Positions 23,348-34,705 of a stretch of 64,000 nucleotides of DNA are shown in pieces. The position numbers were made by a program, and so were the translations under genes. The notes below the pieces were generated by a model. The model was not told where the DNA came from. It saw only the letters and a program-made list of their open reading frames with translations, and did no database searches. How positions within the stretch are numbered: the stretch's first letter is position 1; each line of letters opens with the position of its first letter. Source of the DNA: Taxillus chinensis (Eukaryota; Streptophyta; Magnoliopsida; Santalales; Loranthaceae); contig CM042088.1 in NCBI GenBank assembly GCA_023512835.1, positions 8,796,078 to 8,860,077 on the forward strand, written 5' to 3'.

Positions 23348-24627
23348 TGATGGTCCCTTGGAGCTTAGAGGGGGGTGAATAGGCTCTTATCGAAACTCTT
23401 TTGATCTCTTAAGGCACTACACTAATCTAGTCAAGTGATAGAATCACTGCGGAAGATAACCAGATAGTGGAAGTATTTTGTTTTATTATCAAGAGATAAA
23501 TACAACAAAATAGAAGCAAGACTCTCTTACACTCTGTTTACAAAGGGATTCACACACTAGCCTAGATTATCTCTTTGAGCTCTTGTGCATACACAGGTTA
23601 TTCAGGCTCGTTCGCACACATATGCACACCTTCACAAATGTACAAGTATGAATATTTATACAAACATTCCTAAGAGACAACCTTGGAACTTGTAGTTACG
23701 GAATGCGTTCAGCACTAACTATTCCTCGGTAATCTCTCTGCCTTGACTGCTGCGGTTTGTAGAGCTCAAGATCTTGGGTTTGAAGAGTATAAGTGCCTTG
23801 TGAGTTCCCAAATATAATTGAGGTTGTGTCCACATATCCGGGTGATCCACGTGTAAGATTCTTCAGGTTCTCAATGAGTTTGTCTTACATCGGGACACCA
23901 CGAGTTGATAACTTTAAATGCGGTAGTTTGAAGTAGCATCTTCTTGATCCGGTGTAATTTTCCTTACTCCGTTGCTAATGAAGCTCGGAACCTTACTCCG
24001 TGTCAGTGGTTGCTTACTCCGTATCTATTAGGTACTGGAATCCTTAGTCCGTGTCAGTGCTTGCTTATTCCGCATGTAAGTTCCTTACTCCGTATGTAAG
24101 TTCCTTACTCCGTATGAGTGAGTGGCCCAGATTCCTTACTCCGTGTCTAATTTCCTTACTCCGTGCGAATAAAGACTCGGGTCCTTATTCCGCATCAATA
24201 TTTCCTTACTCCGTATCTATGAAAGACTCGGATCCCTTACTCCGTGTCTTCTTTAGTTCGCTTGAGGGGAAGACTTAACCTTTACTTCGTGCGACCTTGT
24301 AGACCAAGACTCTTACTCTGCATCAGTTTGACTTAGTCCGTTTGAGGCACTAGGAACATATTCCGCAATTCGTAGCTTTTAAGTTCTTAGTCCGCACGAA
24401 TGTTTCTTATTCCGTATGTATTGGTGACTTGGTTATTTACCAAGTGTTTGACGACACTCACTCTTGTCCGGATCAGGATTATGTATCCTGTCCTTAGCTT
24501 TGCTCTCACGAGTGTATCTCCGGATTAATAACATATCTTCTGCAACGATCAAAGAAACACAAAAGATCTCAGATCAAATTACATAAGGCTTTATCAGCAT
24601 TATCCAAATTCTGGGCTTGATCCAACA
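23348..24627 (-). repeat. Copia 5' LTR
   Basis: On the plus strand it begins TGATGGTCCC and ends GATCCAACA, giving TG...CA ends and 1280 bp. It abuts the primer site on the left and chromovirus sequence on the right. About eighteen variants of CCTTACTCCGTGTC sit at 23940..24430. The same motif dominates the LTR of the second Tat element (57960..58600). The expected target duplicate of the right flank ATGGG would lie outside the window. Confidence 0.88.
23940..24430. repeat. TTACTCCG motif array in copia LTR
   Basis: The motif CTTACTCCGTNTC and close variants (CTTAGTCCG, CTTATTCCG) recur about eighteen times at irregular 20-45 bp spacing, often preceded by CTCGGA and followed by CAGTGG. In element sense this is U3, where enhancers normally sit. 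Confidence 0.8.
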
Positions 24628-25036
24628 ATGGGTCCTTACTTCCTCCTCCCCTTAAAAACTTTTTGCCCTCGAAAAGGCTACCCCGTATCTCCCACGATTC
24701 AACCGCAGGGAGTAACATAGAAGCACATAATATTTACCTTTACACGAATACCACATAGTAACTCATGAAATAACATAAGTATGCACAACACATCACACTC
24801 CTCTACACCAACATGCCACACTGCCAATGCATGAGAACTCCTCCACACCCATTTACCACAACACAAGGCACCATTTCAAACACACATTCTAACGACACTT
24901 GCATAAAATACAGTTAGAAAACATTATTTATTTCACATACTCAGCACAATTATGCAAAACAAAATACATATGAATGGACAAGGCTATACAAAAGAAACAA
25001 TAGGTAGAACACACTAGCCTCCTCCCCCCTTTAAGA

Positions 25037-25500
25037 CTATTTGCCCTCAAACAACTCAGGAAACTGATCATGCATCATGGACTCACGTTCCCATGTCTCC
25101 TCCTTAATGCCATGGTGCTGCCACAACACACGAACTAATAGGATAGCACGACCATGCAAAAGCTTCTCCCGTTGATCCAATATCCTGATAGGAACATCAA
25201 CAACGGACATGTCATCCTCAATATCCAATGTACCCCAATCAATCACATGAGTTAGGTCAGGATGATACTTCCTTAATTGGGACACATAGAACACATTGTG
25301 TACCCAACTCAACCGTAGTGGTAATGCTAACCGGTAGGTCACTAGCCTTACACGAGCCAAAATCTCAAAAAGACCGATATACCATGGAGATAGCTTGGAA
25401 CTCCTCTCGAACCGCGCGATACCCACGACAGGGAGAAACACATAGGAACCCATGATCTCCCACAGAAAATGCCAAAGGTCACCACCACTGATCGGCATAA
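25037..25500 (-). pseudogene. C2 integrase C-terminus and chromodomain
   Basis: The minus strand reads GPFEILARVG-like sequence as FEILARVRLVTYRLALPL, then SQLRKYHPDLTHVIDW and the chromodomain-like IPLVRVLW counterpart AILLVRVLWQHHGIKEETWE. It ends ELFEGK-stop at 25037. Chromodomains at the integrase end target chromoviruses to marked chromatin. Frameshifts lie near 25400. Confidence 0.8.
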
Positions 25501-26225
25501 GATTTCTGTTGACTCTAAGCTGACAATAAGCACTAACGAATCAACTTGTCCTTCTCAGTAGCCTCTTGAACCAACTGTGGTCCTAAGAGAGATGCCTCCC
25601 CCACCTCAGTCTAGCACAGAGGTGACCGACACGATCTACCATACAACACCTCAAAAGGAGCTATCCTAATAAATGCCTGATAACTATTGTTGTATGCAAA
25701 CTCCACCAAAGGAAGGTGAGTTGCCCACGAACCCCCAAAATCTAGCACATAGGCCCTCATCATATCCTCTAATGCCTGATTTGTCCTCTCTGTATGACTG
25801 TCAGTCTCAGGGTCCAAAGCTGTACTCATGCTAAGCTTTGTCCCCATAGCCTCCTACAAGCCTACCCAAAAGTGGGAGGTGAACCTCGAATCTTTGTCAG
25901 ATACAATCGACGATGGTACCCCATGCAATCTCTCAATCTCGTTCATATTTAGCTGACTTAATGCCCCAATGGAATCTCGCTCTCAAACAGCAAGGAAATG
26001 GGCCGACTTCATTAGCCGATCCACAATCGCCCATATCATGTCTTTCCTCCTGGTGGTGGGTGAAAGGCCAGTCACAAAATCCATCACTATGTGGTCCCAC
26101 TACCACTCTGCTTCTGGTAACAGCTGCAACATACCTGCTGGGCGCTGGTGCTCAGGTTTCACCTGTTGACAAGTGAGGCACCTTCTATAAATGCAGCCAT
26201 ATCACGTTTCATCCCAGGCCACCAA
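25501..26225 (-). pseudogene. C2 integrase core remnant
   Basis: The segment WATHLPLVEFAYNNSYQAF, then FEVLYGRSCRSPLC, is clear. The catalytic Glu region reads DPETDSHTERTNQ, with changes at normally conserved Gly and Gln. Upstream pieces match the C1 integrase region (DRDSRF-like) in other frames. There are multiple stops. The fragment ends at the C1 insertion point. Confidence 0.8.
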
Positions 26226-27564
26226 TGTCACACCCTAATTTCCTTTCACTTGGAAACGGGTAGTGACTGCCCATGCCCGCACCCGAAGGGTCAAGGGGTT
26301 GGTGCAAGCACCTAAAAGGACTTATGACACGGGTGCTGTCCCAAACCTGTACAACCAGGCTAACATGCCATGGGGCATGCTCCTGCTCCCAAACCATGTA
26401 CACAAACAATAACAAAATAACAACCACAACCCAGTTCATTACATTTAAAAGGGCTCAAAGTTCAATACAACTCAATGGGGAAAAGTTCCCATTTAAACCA
26501 GAATATACTGTTTACAAATAATCCCAAACATAAAATAGAAATCCATAACAAAACAAAGAAAACCAACATAGTCTTCAGCCTCAGTGGCCTATCACCACAG
26601 CCCGTTCACCTTCCGCCTGCTAAACCCTGCAAAAGAACAGTTTATGGGAGGGGTGATCAAACCATAGCTCAGTAGGAATCCAGTCTCCCCAGACCCATCC
26701 CTCTACAGCATGCATGACAAGTGTATGCTTGTGCTCGTGTCGTGCCTAAAGCTAAAGCAGCAAACATCACCCAATAACACACCTTTTACCTGAGCCCACA
26801 CTGGAGGGCAGAGGACACCCTGCCACCACGGCGACATGACATACCACATCCAGGCGAATGTTGCATGGACACCAATGCAACATTTTCCACCCGAGTCAGT
26901 TATGGTCCACCACCTCCTTGGGCGCCATACCTACCCTCAGGAATGGGTGTAGACTTAGCCCACCGTCGTGAGTGCAGTCCTGGCCAAATCTCAAGGGGTC
27001 CAGTTATCATGCCTGGCCCATAACTTAGCTCAATCCCATCACATTTGGGTGATCAATCTCAAACAACAATATAATCAGTTACGAAGGTACGGCTTAGCAA
27101 CACATCTCAACTTAATACAAAACAGCGCGTCTTCGCTCAACGAGTATATCACAAACAAGGTTCACACGGCCGACATAGTCAGTTACAAACAACATATACC
27201 AGCCTCACAGGCTTAAAACCAAACACGCAACATACAACAACCACACAGGAATATTATCAAACACGTAGTGAGCGTAGCCACACAAATATTTTATCAAACA
27301 CCTAGTGGGCATGGACAACCCAACGATCTCCAGCCCACTCCCAAACATCAAATCAACCAATATGCCATTGAAGGCCAACATCCATATAGGAGATCACACC
27401 TATATGGATTTACATATATATATATATAAGCATGTATAGGACAGATACCCTAGGACAGAGAAAGACTGGGAAGAATGGACTCCCTACCTTGCAAACGTCC
27501 TCTGCTCTAGCCTCTACGATACATTGACCACCCACGCGAACCTCTATGGCCAAGATCCGAAGGT

Positions 27565-27567
<3 letters not shown>

Positions 27568-27629
<62 letters not shown>

Positions 27630-27691
27630 GGCGGCTGCAACAGCAATAGAAAACCCTAAACCCTAAACCTAATCCTTAACACCCTTATATA
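27568..27691 (-). promoter_or_regulatory. C1 LTR core promoter with telobox and (GA)n
   Basis: In the transcription direction: TATATAA at 27691..27685, AAACCCTAAACCCTAAACCT (plus-strand reading) at 27651..27670 at the expected start site, then 60 bases of pure (GA)n at 27627..27568. The same arrangement is kept in the solo copy. Teloboxes and GA repeats are the two motifs known to recruit Polycomb factors in Arabidopsis. That role here is an inference. Confidence 0.65.
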
Positions 27692-27879
27692 GACACCACA
27701 CATCAAAATGACGTAGTTTTGATTTAGCGAAACCTAGGATCAAAATGACGTAGTTTTGATCACACAAGCTACCACCTTCCCGCTCCCATACAGGGCAAAA
27801 TACTCAAAATTTCAACATGGTCCTTTAGGGAAAAATCATTAGAATGACAAAACCAAGGTAACCATGCAAAAATATGTTT

Positions 27880-28020
27880 GCACGCCAATTTGAACGCCAA
27901 TTCCCCAATTGGCGTGCAGCTCCAAATGCACTCAAACTTTACCTCAAGCCTTCTTGCATCATGTAAAAGACATCCATGCAATAAAAACCTTGCACGCCAA
28001 ATGGGTCCAATTCGCGTGCA
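27880..28020. repeat. Paired hairpins of the shared LTR module in C1
   Basis: Perfect 11-base arms GCACGCCAATT (27880..27890) and AATTGGCGTGC (27907..27917) enclose 16 bases. A second pair, GCACGCCAA and TTCGCGTGC with one mismatch, lies at about 27992..28019. The positions match hairpins in the Athila LTR and in the solo LTR at 48170..49970. Confidence 0.75.
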
Positions 28021-28181
28021 CGTCCTTTTGGCCTGAAACTTCTGTGGTAGATAGGAGACATCATTTTAAGAATCTTTTGGTCTGCACGCCAATTCATCTG
28101 AGCCCATCTACTAGGTCAAAATCTAGAAAGCTCCCATTTAAAAGGCAAGACTGCGACTAACTCAAAACACGGGTCCTTACA

Positions 28182-28378
28182 TCCTCTCCCCCTTAAGACT
28201 TTTCGTCCCCGAAAAGAAAATGTGGCATGAAAGGAAACAGCAATCACAACCAATGAATAGACCTCTAACACAAATTAATACACACTGCATGAAAATACAC
28301 ACAAAAGAAATACTCTCAGGTCACTTAACCAGTTGGGCAAATACCTAATTATGTTGATGTTTGCCTTTCTCCCCCCCG
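28182..28378. other. C1 polypurine tract and 3' untranslated region
   Basis: Directly inside the LTR the minus strand reads AAGGGGGAGAGGA, a textbook polypurine tract. About 180 bases without coding potential separate it from the pol stop at 28379. Confidence 0.8.
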
Positions 28379-29581
28379 TCAGGGTTGTTCGTCCTCGAAC
28401 AAATCAGGGTAGTGAGCACGCATCTCAGCCTCACGTTCCCAAGTCTCTTCATCCATCCCTCGGTGTTTCCACAACACCCGAACCAACGGAATAATCTTAC
28501 CTCGCAGCTGCTTCTCGTGCCAATCCAAAATATGGATGGGTGCCTCAATAACTTACATATCTGCCTCAAGATCCAGAGTACTCCAATCCAACACATGTGT
28601 GGGATCTGGATGATATTTCCGCAACTGGGATATATGGAAAACATCATGAACTCTGCTCAAACTAGGTGGTAGTGCCAACCTATAAGCAACAGGTCCAACT
28701 CTGCTCAAAATCTCAAACGGTCCAATGTATCGCAGAGACAACTTGGACCCTTTTCCAAATCTCTTATGCCCTCTCCGTGGAGAAACACGAAGGAAGACGT
28801 GGTCTCCTACCAAAAACTCCAACGGCCGGCGTCGGCGATCCGCATAAGACTTTTGTTGGCTCTGAGCTGTAAGAAGGCATTGCCTAATCAGCTGTACCTT
28901 TGCCGTAGCCTCCTGGACCAATTGAGGCCCTAACATAGCTGTCTCCCCAACTTCTGCCCAACATAATGGAGACCGACATAGGCGACCATACAATGCCTCA
29001 AACGGGGCCATCCCAATAAAAGACTGGTAGCTGTTATTATAGGCAAACTCCACCAGAGGAAGGTGAGAAGCCCATGATCCTCCAAAATCTAGTACACAAG
29101 CTCTCAACAAGTCTTCCAATGTTTGAATGGTCCTCTCTGACTGACCATCAGTTTCAGGATGGAAAGCAGTACTCAAATTAAGTCGTGTTCCCAAGGCTAC
29201 TTGCAAACCTCCCCAAAACCAAGATATGAACCGTGTATCCCTATCTGAAACAATAGATAAGGGCACTCCGTGCAATCGGACAACCGCATCAACATATAAC
29301 TGGCTTAATGTGCCGATAGGGTCTCGCTCCCGAATTGCCAAGAAATGGGCTGATTTAGTTAATCAGTCTATGATGACCCAAATCATATCCTTCCGCTCAA
29401 AAGTGGTAGGAAGTCCTGTCACAAAGTCCATGGTAATATGCTCCCACTTCCACTCAGCTACAGGCAAAGGCTGCAATTGACCAGCAGGTCGTTGATGCTC
29501 CGCCTTCACTTGTTGACAAGTAAGGCACCTGGAAACAAACTCTGCTACACTCCGCTTCAGTCCCGGCCACCAGAACTGTGC
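28379..29581 (-). pseudogene. C1 integrase with chromodomain
   Basis: The core is visible as DRDTRFISWFW, FHPETDGQSERTIQTLEDLL (catalytic Glu), EFAYNNSYQSF and YIGPFEILSRVG. The chromodomain-like end carries PLVRVLWKHRGMDEETWERE. Pol ends at 28379. In-frame stops lie at about 28553, just before the chromodomain, near 29342 (after the IID of the core), and at the zinc finger (29582, after KMYHAV). The first catalytic Asp region (TMDFVTGLP) lies at about 29405..29435. Confidence 0.88.
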
Positions 29582-30985
29582 TCAAACGGCATGATACATC
29601 TTAGTTCCTCCTGGGTGCACAGCCAAACGGGAATGATGAAACTCCCTCAGCACATCCTCACGCATGGGAGGCAGTACGATCAGACGCCCTCGAAATTTCA
29701 ACTCACGTTCAACTCCTTCGGTCCAGTCTTCTGACAACTCTCCGGCCTCTATCTGGGCCTGGATCACTTCACAGTCCACGTCCCCCAACTGTCCATCACG
29801 GACGCGTTGATATAACTCTGGTATCACAGTGATAGGACACAGGATTGCTTCCCCACTGCTAAAATCAGGTTGTACCTGAAGCACTGCTAGCTGTTCCATC
29901 ATTTTCCATTCTCTCATGGAAACCTCAGCTTTTCCCTTTCTACTTAGCGCGTCGGCAACTAAATTCCCTTTCCCAGGCGTGTAGAAGAGCGTGAAGTCAA
30001 ACATTTGCAGGTACTCTACCCATCTCCGCTGTCTCAAATTTAGGTCTCTCTGGGTGAAGATATACTGTAGGCTTTTGTGGTTAGTGTATACCACGAATTT
30101 CTCCCCCAACAGGTAATGTCGCCAAGACTTTAGGGCAAAAATAACTGCTGCTAACTCCAGGTCGTGCATTGGATAATTTTGCTCATGGGACTTCAGCTGT
30201 CGCGAGCCATATGATATGACTTTGTGCTCCTGCATCAGGACACACCCCAGTCCAATGCGAGACGCATCGCAATACACTTCAAATGGCACTCCCTCCTGTG
30301 GTAGACTCAACACCGGTGGAGTTGTCAAACGAGTCTTCAATTCTTCAAAAGCTTGTTGACACTTGTCCGTCCACTCGAATTTGGCTCCCTTTCGCGTAAG
30401 AGCTGTCATGGGCGCCGCCAACCGAGAAAACCCTTCCACGAAACGCCGGTAATACCCTGTGAGACCCAAGAAACTGTGGATCTTAAAAACATTTATGGGC
30501 CTCTTCCAAGATGATACGGACTCAATCTTGGTTGGGTCCATTCCAACCCCTTCGGCAGATATTATATGCCCAAGAAAATGCACCTCTTGCATCCAGAAGT
30601 CGCACTTGCTAAATTTAGCATACAATTGATGATCTCGTAGTGTCTGCAACACCACGGTCAGGTGCTCCTCATGCTCAGCTCGGGTTTTAGAGTACATGAG
30701 GATGTCGTCAATAAATACCACCATGAAGGAATCTAGGTATGGGGCAAATACCTGATTCATCAGATGCATGAACACTGCTGGTGCGTTCATGAGCCCAAAA
30801 AGCATCACCAACCACTCATAGTGGCCGTATCTGCACCTGAATGCTGTCTTAGGAATGTCCTCGCTTCGGACCCTCAATTGATGATATCCCGAACGCAGAT
30901 CAATCTTTGAGAACCATCGTCCTCCACTCAGCTGGTCAAGTAAATCATCAATCCGCGGTAAAGGGTATTTGTTCTTTACCGTCAC
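29582..30985 (-). CDS. C1 reverse transcriptase, RNase H and integrase zinc finger start
   Basis: It is open for 467 codons, from a Met inside RT ([16 protein letters not shown]) that follows a nonsense codon at 30986; it is therefore a segment of pol and not a gene with its own start. RT motifs: [20 protein letters not shown], the catalytic FIDDILMYS and [11 protein letters not shown]. RNase [18 protein letters not shown] and [20 protein letters not shown]. It ends in the integrase zinc finger ([11 protein letters not shown]) at a nonsense codon. RT and RNase H residues appear intact. Confidence 0.88.
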   Translation of the reverse strand: MTVKNKYPLPRIDDLLDQLSGGRWFSKIDLRSGYHQLRVRSEDIPKTAFRCRYGHYEWLVMLFGLMNAPAVFMHLMNQVFAPYLDSFMVVFIDDILMYSKTRAEHEEHLTVVLQTLRDHQLYAKFSKCDFWMQEVHFLGHIISAEGVGMDPTKIESVSSWKRPINVFKIHSFLGLTGYYRRFVEGFSRLAAPMTALTRKGAKFEWTDKCQQAFEELKTRLTTPPVLSLPQEGVPFEVYCDASRIGLGCVLMQEHKVISYGSRQLKSHEQNYPMHDLELAAVIFALKSWRHYLLGEKFVVYTNHKSLQYIFTQRDLNLRQRRWVEYLQMFDFTLFYTPGKGNLVADALSRKGKAEVSMREWKMMEQLAVLQVQPDFSSGEAILCPITVIPELYQRVRDGQLGDVDCEVIQAQIEAGELSEDWTEGVERELKFRGRLIVLPPMREDVLREFHHSRLAVHPGGTKMYHAV

Positions 30986-31744
30986 TTAATTTAACTTCCG
31001 GTAATCAATACAAAGCCGCAACGAACCATCTGCCTTCTTAGCAAACAAAACTGGTGCACCCCAAGGTGAGGTACTAGGGCAGATAAAACCTTTATCTCCT
31101 AGTTCCTTTATTTGCTTTTGAAGCTCCCGCAACTTGGCAGGTCCCATCTGGTATGCCACTTGTGAGATGGGTCCCACTCCTGGCAGAAGTTCAATCGTGA
31201 ACTTGATACTTCTGTTCGGAGGCAACTCCAACAACTCCCCAGGAAAGACATCCTGGAAATTCTCAGCAACATCCGGCCACACCCGTTTCTCCACGTTACC
31301 TCCCTCCTCAAAGGTTAGAGTGACAAGTCTATGGGTAATATTGCCCCATAGCTCCCTCGTCGGTCCAGCTCTCCCAACATTCCTATCCCATTCACCCACT
31401 AAGGTACAGGAAGATCCTGTGGGTGAAGTAAACGTCACTCGTCGTCTATAACAATCAATCTTAGCCTGAAAGGCCATCAGCCAGTCCATCCCCAAAATCA
31501 AACTAAAGGTCCTCATTGGCATCACGTATAGATCGAAAGAGAGTTCAACATCTCCTATTACGCGCACACTCACGACACACTCGGTGGATCGACTCCACAC
31601 CTCCCATTGGTGACTCGACCCTCATAGGTCTATCAGCCTCCACACAATCAAGTCCAAGGCTCTCAACCAAGGACTTAGCAATCAGGGAGCACGAAGCTCT
31701 GGTATCAAACAATGCCGCAACAACAGTGCGAGATATTAAAATAG
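30986..31744 (-). pseudogene. C1 protease with a damaged active site, and RT N-terminus
   Basis: The protease region reads LFDTRASCSLI where the family has Asp-Thr/Ser-Gly-Ala: the active-site Gly is replaced by Arg. The protease C-terminal half ([20 protein letters not shown]) is in another frame, so there is a frameshift near 31580. The pre-RT segment ([20 protein letters not shown]) and RT start ([12 protein letters not shown]) follow, ending at the stop before MTVKNK. An enzyme with this active site should not cleave. Confidence 0.85.
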
Positions 31745-32984
31745 TACCTTGAACTACCAAAGGTCCGACTCCACCTTCCTCGGAGGGTGATGGTAGATCC
31801 TCCATCTCTGCTGGTGCTGAGGTAAGCACAAACACTCTGCCTTGGCTTGCCCCACCACTGGCCTCGCTTGCCTTTCCTTTAATTCCTACTGGGAGTCCAC
31901 TGGGACGCCCCTCCGAACCTCCTTGTGGTTGCCTCTCCCCTTGTGGTCTAGTGTGATTGGAACCAGCCTGACTGGCTTGCCACGAATGTGCTGGCTTCGG
32001 AACTGGGGCTTGAAATGGTGTCTCACCCCTGCTTCCTTGTGCAAAACTTCCAGCTCCCCACCTATTTCCCCTGCTGAAACACACCTTACTGATGTGCCCT
32101 ATCTTCCCACAACAGGTACACCCGCTTGGGAAGTTCCCAGCAGAACCTCCCTGTCCTCCAAAGTAACGGGATCTGGGTGGAGCCATTGAAGCTTGGCTCC
32201 TGTCCTTAGGAAGAGTCCCACTCCCAGGCTCAACCTTCTGTCTCTTGGTTTCCCCCTGCTTGTCACGCATACTCTATCCCAGCCGCTCCTGATGAGCCTG
32301 CCTCCCCTCTTCTAATCCTCTCTCCACAATCTTCGCTGTATCCACGACTTCAGCATAAGTCTTGAATCACAGCATCTCTACTCTCTGCTTCAGGGCAGGC
32401 CTAAGTCCCATGGTAAATTTATGGGCCTTCAAGTCCTCCCTTGAAATCGCTTCTGGAGCAAATCGACTCAGCCCTCTAAAATCTCGTTCATACTCTGCCA
32501 CCGTACGCGATCCCTGCTTAAGACTGCTGAACTCTTCCCGTTTCTGCCACCGCAGCAACTCGGGGAAGAACTCCTCATGGAATGACTAGAGAAACTCATT
32601 CCAGGACATGGCCTCCATGTCCCGGCTTCATGAAATGCTAAGCCACCATTCCAAGGCTTCCTCCTCCAACTATCGGACTGCTAGCCTCACCTTGTCTTCC
32701 TCCCGGGGTCGGAGAAAAGAGAATACATGTTCGATCTGCCGCAGCCAATGCTCTGCTCCTAGAGGTTTAGCTCCTCCCTTGAACCTTGGTGGGTATTCCT
32801 TTCGGAACCGCGTCACTACATCTTCCTCATCTCGCCTCACCGGTACTTCCTGCCTACGCGACGGTCCTACCTCACGGGGTGGAGAGGGTGGCACTGGCTG
32901 TCGTGCCATCATCTCCCGACGTACCTCGTTTAGGATCTCCCCCTGAGATCCTCACACATTCCCTGAACATTCTCACTTAAGGCC
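31745..32984 (-). pseudogene. C1 gag with zinc knuckle, cut by Athila
   Basis: From the right: the Retrotrans_gag core (YPPRFKGGAKPLGAEHWLRQ, then SLKQGSRTVAEYERDFRGLS), a Gly/Gln-rich stretch, and the knuckle CTCCGKIGHISKVC. There are several stops (about 32270, 32366, 32586, 32669). The sequence is broken at 32984 by the Athila LTR. The start of gag, the primer site and the C1 5' LTR are not found further right and seem to have been deleted. Confidence 0.85.
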
Positions 32985-34488
32985 TGATAACGTGCATTTT
33001 ATGCTGTTATTCTAGTGTTTATTTAGGATATTTAAGAGCATGATTAGAGCCTTATTGCTTCATATATCATATATATTTGCTCTAACCCCTGGGAAGATGC
33101 TATTTGCAAATACATGCGTTTTTAAGCTGTTTTGGCAGATTTTGGAGCTCACGTTTGACATAGTAGATGGCCTCAAACAATTGGTGTGCAAGAACAAAAG
33201 TTGCTTAGAATGATGTCCTCTACCTACCACAGAAATTTCAGAGCATTTGGAGCTGCACGTGAATTCACCCATTTCACGTGCAAGCATATTTTTGCTTCTC
33301 AGGCCTCTACAGGATGCAAGGAAGCTTGGGGAGAAGTTTGAGCTGATTTGGAGCTGCACGTGAATTCACCATATCACGTGCAAATTCACATGCAGAGATA
33401 TTTTTGGACCGATCCTATCATTTTTCCATGCTGATCATTTGTTTCTGAAGGCCCATGTCCAAATTGTGGATGGAAGATAGAGATTTTAAAGTTTAGAGTG
33501 TCGCTTATCAAAACTACGCCATTTTGATAAATGGGCTAGGGTACACACCACAAAGCCCATCCAACCTCTATAAATAAAGCCTCCACGCCCCCTGCTAGAC
33601 ATGCTAGACCCCCCTACATGTTTTTAGAGAGAGAGAGAGGCTTCACGACTTGGAGGTTGCTCCTTGACCTAGGACAGCAGCTGTCGCAGCCGTCGCGGAT
33701 TTTGGAGCCTGGATTTGAAGCCTTGTTGCGTGCGTGGATTAGAAGAAGATGTTTAGCTTTACTGCTATGGTTTTGCTTGTAATCATGCGTGAGTAGTTCT
33801 TATAATCTAGGGGAGCAATGTAGCCCCCTTGTTGCTTTGCTGTGTTTATGAATATTGGGTTTGGATGATTGAGTTTTGCATGTTTTATGAATTTGTTCTT
33901 AATTTCTATCTTTGGATGTACACCTTGGTATTCTTAGCCCTAGTCTGGGGCGGATTGAGATTCATAACTTATTTGTAATTGGTGTGATCATTATCCTCTT
34001 GCAAGTATGATTTATTGGCTTTGCATGTTTGTGTGTTTAGATGACCATTCTGGCATACAACTCTTAAAAGGACCTCAATGACCATTTGTTGTCCTTGGCT
34101 TATGTTTAGCATGTTTTCAATTAGACAACCCTAATACCATGAACCAGTAGAGATAACATAGGGAGGTGAAATTGTGATCCTAGATGCTTTAATCCATGAA
34201 TCTTATTCCTAAAATAAATTTGCTCTTTTTGTTTATTCAGAAAACCAAATAAAAATTAGATCTTTAGTTATAAAAAAAGAAAACTTTTTGCCGAGACATT
34301 GTTTTAAGCAAGATTAATTTGGTGATTTGAGTTAAAGCTAGATAACTTGGTAATCTCTGTGGGATCGACCCCTTTCTTGTCACTATTCTATTTAGCATTA
34401 GTTAAGGGAATTAATATTTTGAGAAGGGATTTAAACGACAGTAGCTTAACCCTCACTTGGGTTTCGCTTACGAAATACCCGTTCTTCA
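32985..34488 (+). repeat. Athila 5' LTR
   Basis: It starts TGATAACGTGC and ends CCGTTCTTCA, three bases before the primer site. The TATA box TATAAATA is at 33569..33576, placing the RNA start near 33600. Upstream lie two hairpins with G-box arms: TGCACGTGAA/TTCACGTGCA (33254..33282) and TGCACGTGA/TCACGTGCA (33355..33382). The left flank is C1 gag. Confidence 0.93.
33186..33420 (+). repeat. Shared LTR module with two G-box hairpins (Athila copy)
   Basis: In transcription sense it reads: a poorly conserved lead, ATGATGTC...CTACC(A)CAGAAATTTCAG, hairpin one, GATGCAAGGAAGCTTGG, GAAGTTTGAG, TTTGGAGCTGCACG with hairpin two, then ATATTTTTG. The same landmarks in the same order and orientation occur in the C1 LTR (about 27850..28110, minus) and in the solo LTR (about 49250..49630, minus). 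Confidence 0.75.
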
Positions 34489-34491
34489 AAT

Positions 34492-34509
34492 TGGCGCCGT
34501 TGCCGGGGA
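34492..34509 (+). other. Athila primer binding site
   Basis: TGGCGCCGTTGCCGGGGA follows the LTR after AAT. It is the usual Athila primer site, reported as complementary to tRNA-Asp. A second copy lies at 46355..46372 after the 3' LTR. Confidence 0.9.
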
Positions 34510-34705
34510 TTCAACGGTTGACTAGCTTTAGAAATCAACATTGAGTGAAATTGTTTGAATTCTGATCTTGGTGTTTATTTTGTCTTTTAGTTTCTATTAT
34601 TTTGTGTTCTTTATTTGTTTATTTTGCATTGTTCGGAGCTGCTGGGTGTGTTCTTGTTGTTTTTCAGGAACATACACCAAGTGTTTGAGGAATTCCTAGT
34701 TGTGC

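Larger units (their letters stand above)
1..24627 (-). mobile_element. Ty1/copia (SIRE-like) retrotransposon, interrupted by a Tat element, 3' LTR outside window
   Basis: The minus-strand order is 5' LTR (23348..24627), tRNA-Met type primer site, gag, protease, integrase, RT, RNase H, a spacer of about 1.7 kb, then an extra ORF (14527..15960, continued at 1..131). No second copy of the 1.28-kb LTR occurs between 14527 and 17630. With the Tat element removed, the extra ORF runs off the left edge, so the 3' LTR is expected there. A 3' ORF after pol is a known SIRE/Maximus trait. The SIRE assignment rests on the RT and integrase look and is moderate. The element is dead, with several stops and frameshifts. 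Confidence 0.7.
24628..26225 (-). mobile_element. 3' end of chromovirus C2 (Tekay-like), cut on both sides
   Basis: The left edge ATGGGTCCTTAC followed by a pyrimidine run mirrors the LTR/polypurine junction of C1 at 28171..28196. The copia element therefore sits in the C2 3' LTR about a dozen bases from its end. About 400 bp of untranslated sequence, the chromodomain region and integrase follow. At 26226 the C1 LTR interrupts the integrase zinc-finger region. C2 is the oldest element of this nest. Confidence 0.75.
26226..28181 (-). repeat. C1 chromovirus 3' LTR
   Basis: It begins TGTCACACCC and ends GGTCCTTACA (TG...CA after reversal), 1956 bp. It is colinear with the solo LTR at 50719..52707. 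In element sense (right to left) it has the hairpin module (27880..28110), a TATA box (27691..27685), a telobox run (27670..27651) and then a (GA)30 tract (27627..27568). The left flank is C2 integrase. TGTCACACCC ends are usual for Tekay chromoviruses. Confidence 0.9.

Noticed and set aside
27410..27646. ORF with an (ER)n peptide, and its counterpart at 51785..52192
   Set aside because: It is a translation of the (CT)n microsatellite in the LTR leader.
34492..34509. tRNA gene fragments (also 10735, 23334, 46355, 56553)
   Set aside because: Only 12 to 18 bases matching tRNA 3' ends are present, directly beside LTR ends; these are primer binding sites.
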